A DNA stretch of 64,000 nucleotides, taken from assembly GCA_031216915.1 (NCBI GenBank), contig CM062292.1:201459262-201523261 (forward strand). The letters run 5' to 3'. Made by a program: the position numbers and the translations under genes. Origin of the DNA: Pictodentalium vernedei (lineage: Eukaryota > Mollusca > Scaphopoda > Dentaliida > Dentaliidae). Positions 1-11,660 of this stretch are shown here, one piece after another (the first letter of the stretch is position 1; the number at the start of each line of letters is the position of its first letter). The notes beneath the pieces were generated by a model that did not search any database, had not been told where the DNA came from, and saw only the letters and a list, made by a program, of their open reading frames with translations.

Positions 1-339
1 AGAGAGTCGTACAGGTCCCCAGGCCTCAGACCCAATTCTTCTGCTACACTCTACAGGTAGTTTTTTTGGAATGATTTTACTGTAACTTGGTAACTTTGGT
101 TGACATACGTTAACTGTGACGGCTACATAAACTCAGACCTCGCTTCTTTAGTACAGTTTACACCTCAAATTATTATTGTTGAAACATAGCATGTAGGGTA
201 CAGAACTTAACATATTCTCAATTTAATATCACAATTCTTGTCTTATTTCATAATCCTTTAATAAACATTGAAGACGATTATTTTCATCAAACACTACACA
301 CAGTCAAGTTAAGTTGCATTGCCATTGACACGTTCATTT
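1..339 (+). mobile_element. HINE-like element, 3' end
   Basis: The window opens inside a Helentron-like non-autonomous element. The first about 100 bases match the monomer of the array at 13.1-16.2 kb (TACAGG, TGTAACTTGGTAAC), and the rest is collinear with 16210-16506. It ends in the family's 3' signature: an inverted copy of the 5' end (CAAGTTAAG), a short stem (here GCCATTGAC, elsewhere GTGTCATTGACAC), then TTCATTT. The 5' end lies outside the window. Confidence 0.7.
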
Positions 340-640
340 CATATCTAATCAGGCTATATTACTATAAAATATGAAATGAAAAATCACCCATCGAATATGA
401 AAAATAAAATTGTTGCACCAAAATTGTATTTTGTATTAAATTGTATAGTTGACTTTTGTTTAAAACTGAGAAAAATATTTAACACTGAGGAGCTGCTACA
501 TGTATTATATTTGCAGTTCACACGACAAACAGAAATTATCTACTCATTACACTTAAAAAATAGGTGCATACTGAATTTGGAGTAAAAATGTTGACAAACC
601 TGCAATATAAAATCACTGAATATTTTAATGCAACACAATA
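340..640. other. AT-rich stretch, no gene seen
   Basis: A 69-codon open frame (376-585) has no recognisable motif and ordinary AT-rich composition. The motif AAATCACTGAATATTTT at about 611 recurs at about 1430-1445, so this and the 1.4-1.55 kb stretch belong to one diffuse repeat into which the pogo-like MITE and the TTAA MITE are inserted. Confidence 0.5.
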
Positions 641-973
641 CAGTGGAAGCCTGTTAATTGAATAGACACTTTGCCAATGAAAATTATTCAATTAACAGGA
701 GTATTCAATTAACAGGATTGTGTCACTTTCCTGTATTCTAGAAATAAACTTAGCATTTATTCTATTATATCTTGTTTAACAGAGCTCAATGAGCTCTGTT
801 AAACAAGATATAATAGATTAAATACCTGTATTGGATGTACTGAGGCCAAATAGGTTTATAAACAAAGGAAAACTGGGAAGAGGCAAGGTAATTTCTCGAC
901 AGGTTACAAGATTTTTTATTCATTTAACAGGAGTTTACACTATAATCTTTATCCAATTAAGTGGGCTCCACTG
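641..973 (+). mobile_element. pogo/Tigger-like MITE, copy 1
   Basis: Terminal inverted repeats CAGTGGAAGCC and GGGCTCCACTG are bordered by TA on both sides, as expected for pogo/Tc1-mariner insertions. The inside carries repeated copies of TTCAATTAACAG in both orientations and a central palindrome around 768-818 (CTTGTTTAACAGAGCTC and its complement). There is no transposase. This copy is shorter than the one at 5670-6100. Confidence 0.75.
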
Positions 974-1128
974 TATTTAAGTGATTATTTTGTTGCGCCA
1001 TGCAGAAATTATCTACTCATTTCACTGAAAATATAGGCTCATAAGAAAACAATGAAAAATAGATGTTGCATCAAAATATTCTGTCATTGTACCATTGTTT
1101 GCTATACTTGAGACATTACTGACTTGAT

Positions 1129-1378
1129 TTAACCCTTTACCCAACGAATCGGCCGCATCCGCCCGCGTAATACGCAAATTCAGCAGTTGAAAAAATATTA
1201 TTTTTTAAAAAATTTCAACAAAACCATATCATGTGACCCCTCGTTGGAATGAGTTCGTTGAGCTCGTTCCAACGAGAGGTCACATAATATGGTTTTGTTG
1301 AAATTTTTTGAAAAATTTAAAAAAATGATATTTAAAATAATAAATTTTGATATCGTTTGCGTTTGGGTAAAGGGTTAA
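1129..1378. mobile_element. TTAA MITE family F1, copy a
   Basis: Begins TTAACCCTTTACCCAA and ends TTTGGGTAAAGGGTTAA, so the outer TTAA is a candidate target duplication with CCCTTTACC inverted repeats. TTAA targets with CCC-starting ends are known for piggyBac-type elements. The middle is a long hairpin (about 1200-1320) whose arms include TGACCCCTCGTTGGAA and its complement. No coding capacity. Confidence 0.8.
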
Positions 1379-2512
1379 AAGGGATAATAATTTCTAAATG
1401 AATAGGCTAAACGACTAAAGCGTAACATAAAATCACTGAATATTTTGATGCAACAAAATAGTTAGTGAATATTTTGTTGTGTCAAAATAATCCTTAAATA
1501 TTTTGTTACATAAAAATATTCAGTGGTTGTATGTTACACTTTTGGCATTACGAACCCTCTGCAAAACATAAAATAAAATCTCGATGGCTTAATGTGACAT
1601 ATAATCACTAAAAATTAGAGTTCTGATCCTGGTGTTTATATAACATAACCAATGGACTGTGGATTTTTAGTCAGTTTACTCTTTCCGTGGAACAGTAATT
1701 TCCATTGTTTTCTTAAATTTCTAAGATGGTGGGTGTGACGGTATTTTTAAAAAATCACAAGTTTCCCCACCCACGTGTGTAGACACATGTTACAGTTATT
1801 TTTATTGGGCTGAGTAAACTGTTGACAGAGAGCACTTGATCTGTCAAATTTGGCTGATCTGACTCATTAAGGTGAATTGTCTCCCATTTGGTAGGTGTGC
1901 CAAGTGTATAAGAACCGGTCCCACTGTGCAATAAAATTCGCAGAAATATACTAAAATGTACCAAAATCATGCATAAATATTATTTACTGTAATATATTCT
2001 CGTAGTATAGTATTTCTGTAAGACAGGGTCACATATAGTAAAGTTTCGACCAATTAAGAGTCTTTTCATAATGGAGAATGGTTGATGTTTTGAATTTATT
2101 GTGTCAAGAAAATTATATAGATTCATAGAACAATAAAATGCTATTTCAGATGAGAAGAAATTTTTTTAAGAAAACTTGCATAAACACAATCATGACAGAG
2201 AGAAAGTTCAACTTTTGCATACTATTGTTATAATTCTGACTGTAAACAACAACAAGAACCGTTATAAATGACTTTGCCCAGACCTCCTGCTGTAATATGA
2301 TTCACTAAGTTGCTGACATTGCTGCTGTGATCGGCAAGCAGACTATTGATAAAATTTTGTGTTTAAAAATTAAAAGAAAGGCGTCATATTTTTGGATGCA
2401 ATAAATAATGTGTATTTTCTCTTATTGTTGTGAATTTCAGTTTTATGAGCACTTCATGGTAATTCTCTGGGAAGTGGATCAATGCAAGTGCACTGTGGTA
2501 AAAAAGTTTAGC
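1379..2512. other. AT-rich stretch, no gene seen
   Basis: Contains remnants of the AATATTTTGATGCAAC repeat to about 1530. After that I see no repeat, protein motif or RNA gene. Small open frames at 1755-1970 (-) and 2408-2596 (+) show no domain or splice context that I can support. Confidence 0.5.
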
Positions 2513-3620
2513 TTAACCCTTAAGGGACTGAAGGTGTTTATATATTTTTGCTACACTTTGACAATCTACATCCTGTGGCTTTGTAGTTGTTTTTAGGCAA
2601 GTCTTGGCTGCCTATATAGGCAGCCAAGACTTGTCTAAAAAAAAAACTTCTTGGGTACTTAGAATGTAATTTGTGAGTGAACCCTGAATGGGTTGGTGAT
2701 TTTTTTTATTTTTTAAAAAAAAATTTAAAAAATCGAATTTTTTGATTTAAATCAGATTTTTTTAATTTTTATTTCCATACTATAAATTATTCACCAGAGG
2801 CTACTTTTTCTCACATGATTCCTTTAGATAAAAGAAACTGAGTGTATTGGCAGGAGTTTGTATCATTGTCTGCCCAAAGAATGGACACAAATAACTGATA
2901 CTAAAACATTTACCTGTGTTAACCATTTCAGTCTTTAAGGTGGTATGAGGGGAAGAATTCCAGAATATATTTGGCACAGAATAGACATTTGGCATAGATG
3001 GAAACAGAGAGGAATCATTGAAACTTGTGTTTTCTCACTGTTATAGCATTGCTGGATGGAAGATGACTTCTTGAAAATCATTTTTGATACTTTTGATACT
3101 TAAATCACTGATCGTTGTTCTTGGAGTTGATTTCGTACTTTTGACGGATTCATTGAAAGATTATCATATATATGGTTTAAAATCTATGTTCACTTAAATA
3201 TAGTTTTATTCATGTTAGCTGAAAATTATATAAACTTATAAAAGATTCAGGAACATTTAACTTCCCTACAGCATGTTCCAGCAGTCAAGACACAATGGGA
3301 TGTATATCTTCTCACTCCATAGATTAGTTCTAACTGTCATAAATAAGGGCTAATAACTGTATTTCAACAGTTAATATGCATTCCATCTTGTTTCAGCTCA
3401 TTTCCAAGTTCTTTTGAAAATATTTCTGAATAATTGTAAATTTTTTAGTTAAATCAGTGATTTTTAAAAAAAAAATCCTTGATTTAAATCATGATTTAAA
3501 TCAATTGATTTAAATCAGCCAACCCTGAGTTACTGTCCTTGTCCTTGATACTGCATGTTGGGGCACCTGTTCTATTACAGTATAAGTGATCAAAGTCGGA
3601 ATTAGGCTCTTAAGGGTTAA
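2513..3620. mobile_element. TTAA MITE family F3, interrupted
   Basis: Starts TTAACCCTTAAGGGACT and ends GGCTCTTAAGGGTTAA. A 50-bp palindrome with one mismatched pair lies at 2591-2640, with GTCTTGGCTGCC arms meeting at TATATA. The element has been split by an unrelated inverted-repeat element at 2690-3525. Ends resemble family F1 (TTAACCC) but the interior is unrelated. Confidence 0.65.
2690..3525. mobile_element. hAT-like non-autonomous element nested in F3
   Basis: Inverted ends GGGTTGG(T)GATTT and AAATCAGCCAACCC are followed inward by many copies of GATTTAAATCA in direct and inverted order. The flanks CTGAATG and CTGAGTT may be a decayed target duplication. No transposase frame is recognisable; the hAT assignment rests only on this end style. 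Confidence 0.5.
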
Positions 3621-3800
3621 CTGTAAAACAGGTCCCACTTTGTGACGTAGAAGACTGGAAGTCCTCTAAAGTGGGCTCTAAATTGGCTAAACTTTACTTT
3701 TTGCTGCTGTTATGGTCATAATATAGCCACAGATGCTGAAAGTGATCTTAAAAAGTAATAAATAAATAAACAGCATTTCTTGAACCCCGACATCCAAGAA
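3621..3800 (+). repeat. Dispersed repeat P10 with AATAAATAAATA tail
   Basis: GGAAGTCCTCTAAAGTGGGC followed by a TAAACTT segment recurs at 38150, 40030, 52840 and 53940. The stretch ends in a SINE-like (AAAT)n tail at 3765-3778, so it may be the 3' part of a retroposon. Confidence 0.45.
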
Positions 3801-4670
3801 AGTTGTCATTGACGGAAATATTTATCAATTTTTGTCCCCCTGCTAGTGCTGAAACTCACTTCATATACTCTTCAGAACTCTACGCCACTTTGTATTCTGT
3901 CCTACGAATCAAGGTTTTTTTTCCAGTTTGTCCCAGCTATTAGTGGTAAAACTCATCTTTAATCCTGACTCTTAATATATATAATAATGAACAAGTGAAA
4001 ACTTAAAAATAAACTAAAGAAGGTTGGTTGATTTCAAATTTGCTTGTTGGATTCTCAAATTTCTACCATTTCTAGCTAGTAAAGAAACCAGTGTACGTGC
4101 ATCTACTGTGTGGCCACATAAATTGATATTGTACAATGTGTACATTACTAATGGTAGAAGAAAATATGGGTGGAGTTTTCAACTTTACATCAGAAAATGT
4201 GTTAGTACATCTTTATTGACAAAAAGAAATTTGTACATCTTTTTTGACTAAAAGAAATTCTATACATACCAGTGTTTCATTCCAGAAATGAATTATATTG
4301 ATTTGCCCATACAGTATGTGGTGAAAGGATTACTACAAAACACTTAATTTATTCCCAATAAACATACTATTCAACACACCCATGATGGAAATTTTTACTT
4401 TTGGTCCATGTGAAAAGGTATCTGAGTTGCTTGTAAAGTTTCCACTAATGAACCTCTGTGATGAACACAAAGTTTCATCAACTGAAACTTTGCCTGCACT
4501 CCATTTGTTTTTTTCACAGCAGTCAAGTTACATGTATTTGGATGGAAATTCCACTCTGCTGGTGTTTTAGTGGTCACACACTTTCTTTATGTACTGTAGT
4601 TTTCCAGATCTGAAAAACATATTTGTGAAAGTTCATACTTTTTCCAGATTTTTAAAACAGCTTGCAAACC
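3801..4670. other. No gene seen
   Basis: Unique-looking AT-rich DNA. Open frames at 4024-4251 and 4382-4577 (both strands) have no recognisable domain; the overlapping frames on opposite strands are typical of chance. Confidence 0.5.
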
Positions 4671-4883
4671 TTAACCCCTTGCACTTTGGTTGTCCAACCG
4701 AATTTCCTCCAATCACTCTGCTTTTCCCTTGTTTCACTATGAATTTAACTAATTATATCTAATTTGACAGAGCTCACTGAGCTCTGTCAAACAAGGTAAA
4801 TTTGGTTAAATATCAAACTGCATTATGGAAAATATTTACTGTTGAAAACTTGTCCATTTTGACATCAGAGTGCAGGGGGTTAA
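4671..4883. mobile_element. TTAA MITE family F4
   Basis: Ends TTAACCCCTTGCACTTTG and AGTGCAGGGGGTTAA. The centre is a palindrome at about 4764-4795 built on TTTGACAGAGCTC, the same core used by the pogo-like MITEs, although the ends differ. Confidence 0.65.
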
Positions 4884-5164
4884 TGGTTATCACTGTAATC
4901 GGTAATAGTCAACATCATTTATACTTAATAAAACATTATATATGAGGAGAATGAATTACCACTAAAATATAATTGTGGATTCTCTACTCAACAGTTATTT
5001 ATAATAACTTGCCTGAATGCAACATGAAGTACCAGAAATTTTTAGCTCAACTAATTTATTGACAACTGAGTTGCATGGGTTGTCCACATGCTGTATTTCA
5101 CTCATAGGTCATAAGAGGTACATGTAGCATGATCCATCATGCATAGTGGTGACTTGGAGACATG
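4884..5164. other. No gene seen
   Basis: AT-rich unique sequence; no motif, repeat or RNA gene identified. Confidence 0.4.
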
Positions 5165-5392
5165 CCTGAAAATAAGCAGTCTGACATTTGCAGAATGAGG
5201 TCCCCAGAGGGTGAATTTGATGATGCTATCCCATACAATGGGCCAGTTTATCCTCTGGGTACCTCTTTCTGTTTAGTTTTGAGACCCTGATTCAGATTAA
5301 GGTTCACAGAGGGTAAATTTAGTGATGCTACCCTGCTGTGCAGGGTACCATCACTAAACTCACCCTCTGGGGACCTAATTTTTCTGGCTTGC
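5165..5392. mobile_element. Inverted-repeat MITE P7, copy a
   Basis: Inverted arms GAGGTCCCCAGAGGGTGAAT and CACCCTCTGGGGACCT enclose a second stem, GTGATGCTACCCTG against CAGGGTACCATCAC. The same arrangement is at 48076-48345, where the outer arms are longer and include AAATAAGCA. Confidence 0.65.
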
Positions 5393-5669
5393 TTGGGGAA
5401 TGCATTAGAAGGATGTTCCACTCTCCTCGGTGGAGTCCAGCAGCCTCCACCAGAGAAAATTATGGAAAATGGAAGATCAGAGTGATTCTTTGATGGCTTC
5501 CTTGTACATGACCACAGTGTCTCCCAGCTAAAATGTTAGTGCAATTTTGTATAGAGTCATTGAATTTTTGAAAAATGGAATCCATTTTATAATACATGGA
5601 CATCCATTACCTCTGTGGTCCACCTGATTTAAAAGAAAACAGTCAATGCCCATCTAAAAAACCTAAATA
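5393..5669. other. No gene seen
   Basis: No supported feature; ends at the TA target of the next MITE. Confidence 0.4.
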
Positions 5670-6100
5670 CAGTGGAGCCCACTTAATTGGGTATCTCTTA
5701 ACTGAATAACCCTGTTAATCGAATATAATTTCTGAACACAAAACCATTTACCATACCTTCAGGACAAAGTTGACCTGTTAATTGAATATAGGTTGTAGAG
5801 TAAACTCCTGTTAATTGAATAAAACATCTTGTAACCTGTCGAGAAATTATCTTGACTCTCCGGAGTTTTCTTTTGTTTATAGACATATTTGTTTGGCATC
5901 AGTACATCCAATACAGGCATTTAATCTATTATATCTTGTTTGACAGAGCTCATGGAGCTCTGTCAAACAAGATATAATGGAATAAATGCTAAGTTTTTCT
6001 CTAGAATACCGGAAAGTGACAATCCCTGTAAATTGAATATGCCTGTTAATTGAATAATTTTCATTGTCAGAGTGGCTATTCAATTAACCGGGTTCCACTG
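5670..6100 (-). mobile_element. pogo/Tigger-like MITE, copy 2
   Basis: Full-length copy in reverse orientation: CAGTGGAGCCC to GGGTTCCACTG, flanked by TA at 5668-5669 and 6101-6102. The central palindrome at about 5932-5978 (ATCTTGTTTGACAGAGCTC and complement) is nearly perfect. Short frames on the minus strand through it are accidental. Confidence 0.8.
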
Positions 6101-6102
6101 TA

Positions 6103-6739
6103 AAGGCCTTTAGGTTTGTCTAATTTGGTCACAACACTAAGTAGGGATCCAGCATATTGTGACCTGGTGGGAGAGAAAAGTGCCAGTATTTTTGCCCTCG
6201 CAGCATTTGTTTCATATACTTCTCAGGTTTGTCCTCCCTTACAATCATAGTTTACATCCTCTTGTTACAGGTCTTCACCATTATTATCAGTTCTTCTCTT
6301 TGACAGGTCTCAATTTAATCTGAAAATTTTGACTAGCAGTTTACCATTCATTTGGAAAAATTGCTTAGCTGCTCATAAAAATTAACTTCATACTAAAATT
6401 TATTGAATATCAAAATTCTGAAATTGAGTTGCAAAATCCTATACGAATCCAGTTAAATTGAGCCCTGTCTCCTTGAGCTAAAGTGTACTCGAGAATGCTT
6501 CTTATAGTTTTCCAGTATCAAGCCAAAATCTTATTTTAAATGTAAATTACACATGAGATATAATATTATGAAATGCCACAAACAAACAGGTTTCATAAGT
6601 ACATGCTCATACAGAATTTGCCTGTGAAAAGCAATCAATCTCGACATTGTCATATACAACACTGTCTCTAACAAAATCTGCAGTTTTTATTCTCTGTGAA
6701 TATTTTTTGGAGAGCATATAGTACATGCTTTGTATATGC
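6103..6739. other. No gene seen
   Basis: No repeat boundary, protein motif or RNA gene recognised. Confidence 0.4.
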
Positions 6740-8040
6740 ATTCATCCACATGTCATTTCTAAACTTGTCTGGTCCATAATAAAATTATTCAATGGGCCAA
6801 TCTTGTTTAAATTTCACACAATGATTGCATATGACTTACGGGTTTCTTCCTCCTTTGTAACTTTTCTGGTCCATAAAAAATATTCAATGGACTGATCTTG
6901 TTCAAACTTCACACTATGATTGCTTATGACTCAACATGATGTCATAACCCCAAGGTCAAGGTCACAGACCATTCATTTGTTTGTTCCTGGATTCTAACTT
7001 TGTCTGGTCCATAAAAAAATATTCAGTGGACCAAACTTGTTAAAATTTCACACAATGATTGCTTATGACTCAACAGTGAGTCATGATCTTGAGCCAAGAT
7101 CAAAGCTCCAAGGTCAAGGTCACAGATCATCAGTTTTTATTGTTCTTCCATTCTAACTTTGTCTGGTCAGTAAAAAATTATTCTATGGACTACTCTTGTT
7201 CAGCCTTCACTCAAAGATTGATTGCCCAAGACTCAAGGGTGTATCATGATCTTGACCCAATGTTATTGCTGTAGGTCAAGGTCATATACTCTTCATTTGT
7301 TCATTCATTCCACCTAACCAGTCCATAATATATTATTCAATGGACTGATCATATTTATACTTCACTCAGTGATGGCCTTTGACTCAAGGGTATGTCTTGA
7401 CCCAAGGTCATAGCACCAAGTGAAAGTCACAAGCATTTCTTTTCTTCATTCGTCCCTTCTAACTTTGTCAGGTCCATAAAAATTATTTGTTGTACTGATA
7501 TTCTTTATTTTTCGCACAATGAATGTTTAGGGCTCAAGGGTGTGTCATAGACTGTTTGTGTGTTCGTGAAGCTCTTCTAACTGTCATGTTCTAAAAAATC
7601 TTTTCAATGAACTGCTTTTGTTCATACATGTACTTCACACAATGAATTATGACCTAATGGGGTGTCATGACCTTGATCCAAGGCCATTAACTTGCGGCCA
7701 AGGTCACATACTATTTGTGTGTTCTTACTGTCTGTTCTAATTGTCTAATTTTTTGGTTCTGAAAAATAGATTCAATGGACTGATCTTGCTCTTACTTCAC
7801 ACAGTGATTGCTTTTGACTCATAAAGGTCATAACTTCAAGGTCGAGGTCACAGATCGTTCATCCATTGTAACTTTATCCCTGCCATACAAAAATGATTCA
7901 GTAGGCAGATGCTGTTCATACTTTACACGCAATACTTGCTCATGGCTTGATAGTGTGTCATGATCTTGATGCAATGGTATTTGCAGACTTGTACTCAGTT
8001 TAGTTTCAGTGAAAGTTTGACAGCTACACATAACTGATAG
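6740..8040. repeat. Degenerate tandem array with AAGGTCAAGGTCA motif
   Basis: Roughly 8-9 diverged units of about 130-165 bp each contain TCTGGTCCATAAAA, a TTCACACAATGATTGC segment and an AAGGTCA-rich block (about 6950, 7109, 7270, 7690, 7840). Array style matches the cores of HINE/pearl-type elements, but I cannot find the element ends. Confidence 0.65.
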
Positions 8041-8092
8041 GGTTTCTCTCCATTTTATTACAAACTATCATGGTCATGCCTTTTATTTATAG

Positions 8093-8334
8093 TATGGCTG
8101 CCATGGACTGGTCACTTTCCATTGGGTGGGCAGTACTTCCATGGATGCAATAATATTGCATTGCAAACACTAATTATAGGAATAATCAAAAAGTTTACTT
8201 AATGAAGCACCGGGTACAACCTAGAGCTTCATTAATTAAAATTTTACTGATGATGATTTTTATTACCTGGTAAATGCTAGCTTGGACATCATTGCCCAGA
8301 CGTGGATTACGTCCAGTTATAGCGACTGTTCTGT
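8093..8334. mobile_element. Palindromic MITE P5, copy a
   Basis: Outer inverted ends GGCTGCCATGGACTGGTC and the complementary CCAGTTATAGCGACTG flank a central palindrome TTAATGAAGCACCGGG / TAGAGCTTCATTAATTAA. Related copies are at 25957, 37157, 40490 and 48586. Confidence 0.65.
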
Positions 8335-8938
8335 TTGGCTGAAATTTCATCTAAATTTGGGAGAATCCATTTAGATTCTCGCGAAAATGGTTGTGAGAAT
8401 CCATACCCACTATGAGTGTTAAAGTATCACATGGCCATGAGGCCACCATGGTTGAACTCCTGTTGTATACTGATAACACATGTTGACCCTTTTTCCAACA
8501 CAGCTTTTCAATTTTTAAAACATAAACTGAATTTGATAATTTAAAAAAACAACAACAATATTTACCATTAAAACCTAACAGAAATAAGCTGGTTCCAATG
8601 ACAGCCATATTTGTACAATTTTATTAACAAAGTGTCAGGACATTTCTGGTCATGTTAGCCTTCTGTTGGTTAATTTGCTACTGCTATGTTAGGTAAAGGG
8701 TTAAATTGACTCAATTCATCTCATGTGAAACAGAGCAGAAGTCAAGTGCAGCCAGAATCTACATGGATTCTTGGTGTTTTTTTGCGCGAATCTTTGCTTG
8801 AATCGATTCTCAGATTCTTGTCGAAATATAAGCCCTGTCTTATATTCTGTTTGCATCCATCAGCCCTGCCAATATTGTCTTGTTCAACTTTTTACATGTT
8901 GCTGGTGGATATTCCTGCTCTTTTTACTGAAATAAGTA
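8335..8938. other. No gene seen; GAATC-rich repeat fragments
   Basis: GAGAATCC / GATTCTCG motifs at 8365-8403 and 8757-8820 resemble the GAATC repeat at 30295, 30779 and 40236. The TTAGGTAAAGGGTTAA end of a family F1 MITE is at about 8690-8705. The frame at 8725-9030 runs into a transposon end and is not a gene. Confidence 0.45.
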
Positions 8939-9507
8939 GGGCTGCACGATATTCAAAACAGAATACCGGTATCGGTATTCAAAAATATACCGCGGTATAC
9001 CGGTGTATCGAAAACTGTTCAGATATCTGAACATAAGTACCACAATCGAGACTTGAGACATCACAGTCGGAACGAATCAGCATTCCTTGATGATGTGGTT
9101 CGAAAAACCTTTACACAATGCAGACGATATCAAAATTTATTATTTTAAATCAAATTTTTCCAAAAATTTCTATAAAACAATATCATGTGACCCCTCATTG
9201 GAACGAGCTTGTTGAGCTTGTTCCAATGAGGGGTCACATGATATAGTTTTGTTGAAAGTTTTGAAAATTATTGTTTCAACTGCTGAATGTGTATATTACG
9301 TGGCACATGTGGACGATTCCTTGGATAAGCGATATTATTATTCATTCTGAGCTACAGTTAAAAATCTCAAGACATCTTGAAAATTAAATTGTGGGTAAAT
9401 AAATGATGATGATAAACTGATATTTTTGTAATTACACTGGTATTCAGTCGATATTGGTTTGAATACCGGTATATATCGATTTATCGAAATACCGTGCAGC
9501 TCTAGAA
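8939..9507. mobile_element. hAT-like MITE with GGGCTGCACGATAT ends
   Basis: Left end AGGGCTGCACGATATTC, right end AATACCGTGCAGCTCT, with palindromic ATACCGGTAT motifs subterminally. AGGGCTGCAC-type ends are familiar from animal hAT non-autonomous elements. A family F1 MITE is nested at about 9106-9325. A single similar end is at 34534. Confidence 0.6.
9106..9325 (-). mobile_element. TTAA MITE family F1, copy b (eroded ends)
   Basis: Central hairpin ATGTGACCCCTCATTGGAA / TTCCAATGAGGGGTCACAT at about 9186-9242 is nearly perfect, while the outer ends (CCTTTACACAATGCAG and GATTCCTTGGATAAG) have lost the TTAA. Confidence 0.6.
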
Positions 9508-9696
9508 ATAAGAATAAGTTGGGCACATTTAATTGTATTTGCCCCATGTAAATTGAATGGATTTTTTCACCAATGATTTTTTGTGTTATATTTAGAATAA
9601 TTTTTCAGCAGCCATCACCAGATGAGAAAATACTCAGCAGGTTAACAGTTAAACTTATTTATCCATTGCATTGTTTAATTTGACAGACAGACCCTA

Positions 9697-10093
9697 AAGC
9701 GGCCCATCCACAGTCAATATAATTGTCAATATTATTGACTCAATATTATTGACAATATAATGTTTGCCCTCAACTGCACTATCATTTTGATCAATATTTC
9801 TTTCATTTCTGATTCGACAATCATTGGATTGATTGATCAATCTTTGATTGATTTTGCCATGTTGATGGCTCTGTGTTTTTGACAAGAATGAAATATTGAT
9901 CAATACAATTGATGTGACAAAAATGCACATCAATATTATTGACAATACGTCAATAAATATTTGAGCTCTCTGATATTCTTCAATACATTGATCAAGTCTT
10001 CAATATCGCCCATTCATGATCAATAAGATTGTCAATATAAATTATTGACAATTATATTGACAATCATATTGAGTGTGGATGGCCTGCTTAAGT
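9697..10093. mobile_element. AT-rich MITE with CCATCCACA ends
   Basis: Ends GGCCCATCCACAGTCAATAT and TTGAGTGTGGATGGCC are inverted. The subterminal regions are filled with ATTGACAATAT in both orientations, about 100 bp deep at each end. No transposase. Confidence 0.6.
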
Positions 10094-10220
10094 TATATTG
10101 TATGCATCCAGGAAACTTGAGTTACTCAAGAAAACTATAAAAAGCCTAAACATTGCACAACTTTGAAAAAAGTTCCAAACTTCACATAATTTGGGCACAA
10201 TTACCTTATTTTCATGTTGA

Positions 10221-10456
10221 TGGTATACTTGCCTACAACTGCTGCTAACTCTGCTTGCACTGTGTTAGTAAGTGGGAGAGTATAACAGTTGCTTGCTGCT
10301 GCTCCATGCTTCTCTCTGGTTACTTTGGCTTCCCCATCTATGAAACTGTTCGAAATTACAAAACCGTGGCAATTGAAAGCATCATTAAACCCCAATAAAC
10401 AAACAAACAAACAAACAAACAAACAAACAAACAAACAAACAAACAAACAAACAGAC
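10221..10456 (+). repeat. SINE 3' body with (AAAC)n tail
   Basis: The body CATGCTTCTCTCTGGTTACT...GAAACTGTTCG, then TTGAAAGCATCATTAAACC and CCAATAAACAAAC, is the shared 3' domain of the SINEs at 30988, 52909 and 55467. The tail is about 14 AAAC units. The tRNA or 5S head is not recognisable. Confidence 0.65.
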
Positions 10457-10802
10457 TGCTTAACTCTGAGAGCTGTCACTCTCCTGAATCATATTCCAAG
10501 AGGGAGTTTGTCATCCTGATGATATTCAAAACAACATACCTGTGGGTTACCTGCTTCTGGTATTCATTTGATAACTTTTCCAGAAACGTGTTCTGTTTTT
10601 TAGACGAGAAAAAAATAATTTGTGTCAGGTGCAATAGAAAAATAGGGTTGGATCATGACTTTTTAAAAATGTTATTTTCTTATACAGTGACTTTACCCTT
10701 TATCCATCATTAGGGCTTCCCCATCCCAAAAAAATAAAAAATGTATTATTTTTTCAATTTTTATTTAAAAAACATAGCTTTTGACCCTTTATTGGATTTA
10801 GA
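10457..10802. other. No gene seen
   Basis: AT-rich DNA. The open frame 10519-10713 has no recognisable domain. Confidence 0.4.
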
Positions 10803-11660
10803 TTATTATACCTCTAAAGTGGGGCTATATTGTTGACACCCCATCCATCCATCCATCCATCCATCCATCCATCCATCCATCCATCCATCCATCCATCCAT
10901 CCATCCATCCATCCATCCATCCATCCATCCATCCATCCATCCATCCATCCATCCACCATCCATCCATCCATCCATCCATCCATCCATCCATATCCATCCA
11001 TCCATCCATCCATCCATCCATCCATCCATCCATCCATCCATCCATCCTTCATCCATCATCCATCCATCCATCCATCCATCCATCCATCCATCCATCCATC
11101 CATCCATCCGTGTGTATATAACTACTCCTACATTTTTTAATTGACTTTCATCAAACGTCGCAAACATTATGACTAGCAAGTGAACATGTGCATATTCTAA
11201 AATTATTTATCTGTGACTATTTTAACAAGGTTATCTCCCCTGAACTTAGATTTATAATGGATTTTCAAATGAGATTCTTGTATGCACAACTCCTCCTACA
11301 TTATTGAATCGATTTTGATGAAATGTCTTAAACATGGTGACTTATGAGTGATCATATGCATATTTCCAAATTTTCCATCTGTGAGGATTTTTACCAGGTT
11401 ATCACCCCTTCAACTTAGAAGATTTAATATAGATTTGTACATCAGATTTTTGTGAGTGTAACACCTTCATTATTGAACCAATTTTGATCAAACTCCTCAA
11501 ACGTTATGTCTAACAAGAGGACATACACATATTCCATAATTTTTGATCTGCAAGAATTTTAACCAGGTTATCTCCCTTGACCTTAGATTTATTGTTGGTT
11601 TTTCAAGCTCAACATTCAGAGATGCATTCTAGTAAGCTGGAAGAGGTGATAATTCTAGTT
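10803..11660 (+). mobile_element. HINE-like element with CATC microsatellite
   Basis: 5' start ATTATACCTCTAAAGTGGGG, then a CATC microsatellite (10842-11109), then three units of about 170 bp (starting about 11112, 11281 and 11453) containing CTCCTACATT and AGGTTATCTCCC. It closes with GAGGTGATAAT, the inverse of the start. Microsatellite followed by minisatellite and subterminal inverted repeats is the HINE/pearl layout. Confidence 0.55.
10842..11109. repeat. (CATC)n microsatellite
   Basis: About 66 CATC units with four phase breaks (about 10957, 10993, 11048 and 11057). Every frame on both strands is open, which explains the spurious WMDG / HPSI repeat proteins here. Confidence 0.95.

Noticed and set aside
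10806-11179. Open frames rich in WMDG or HPSI on both strands
   Set aside because: CATC microsatellite read in different frames; no start context or flanking coding signal.
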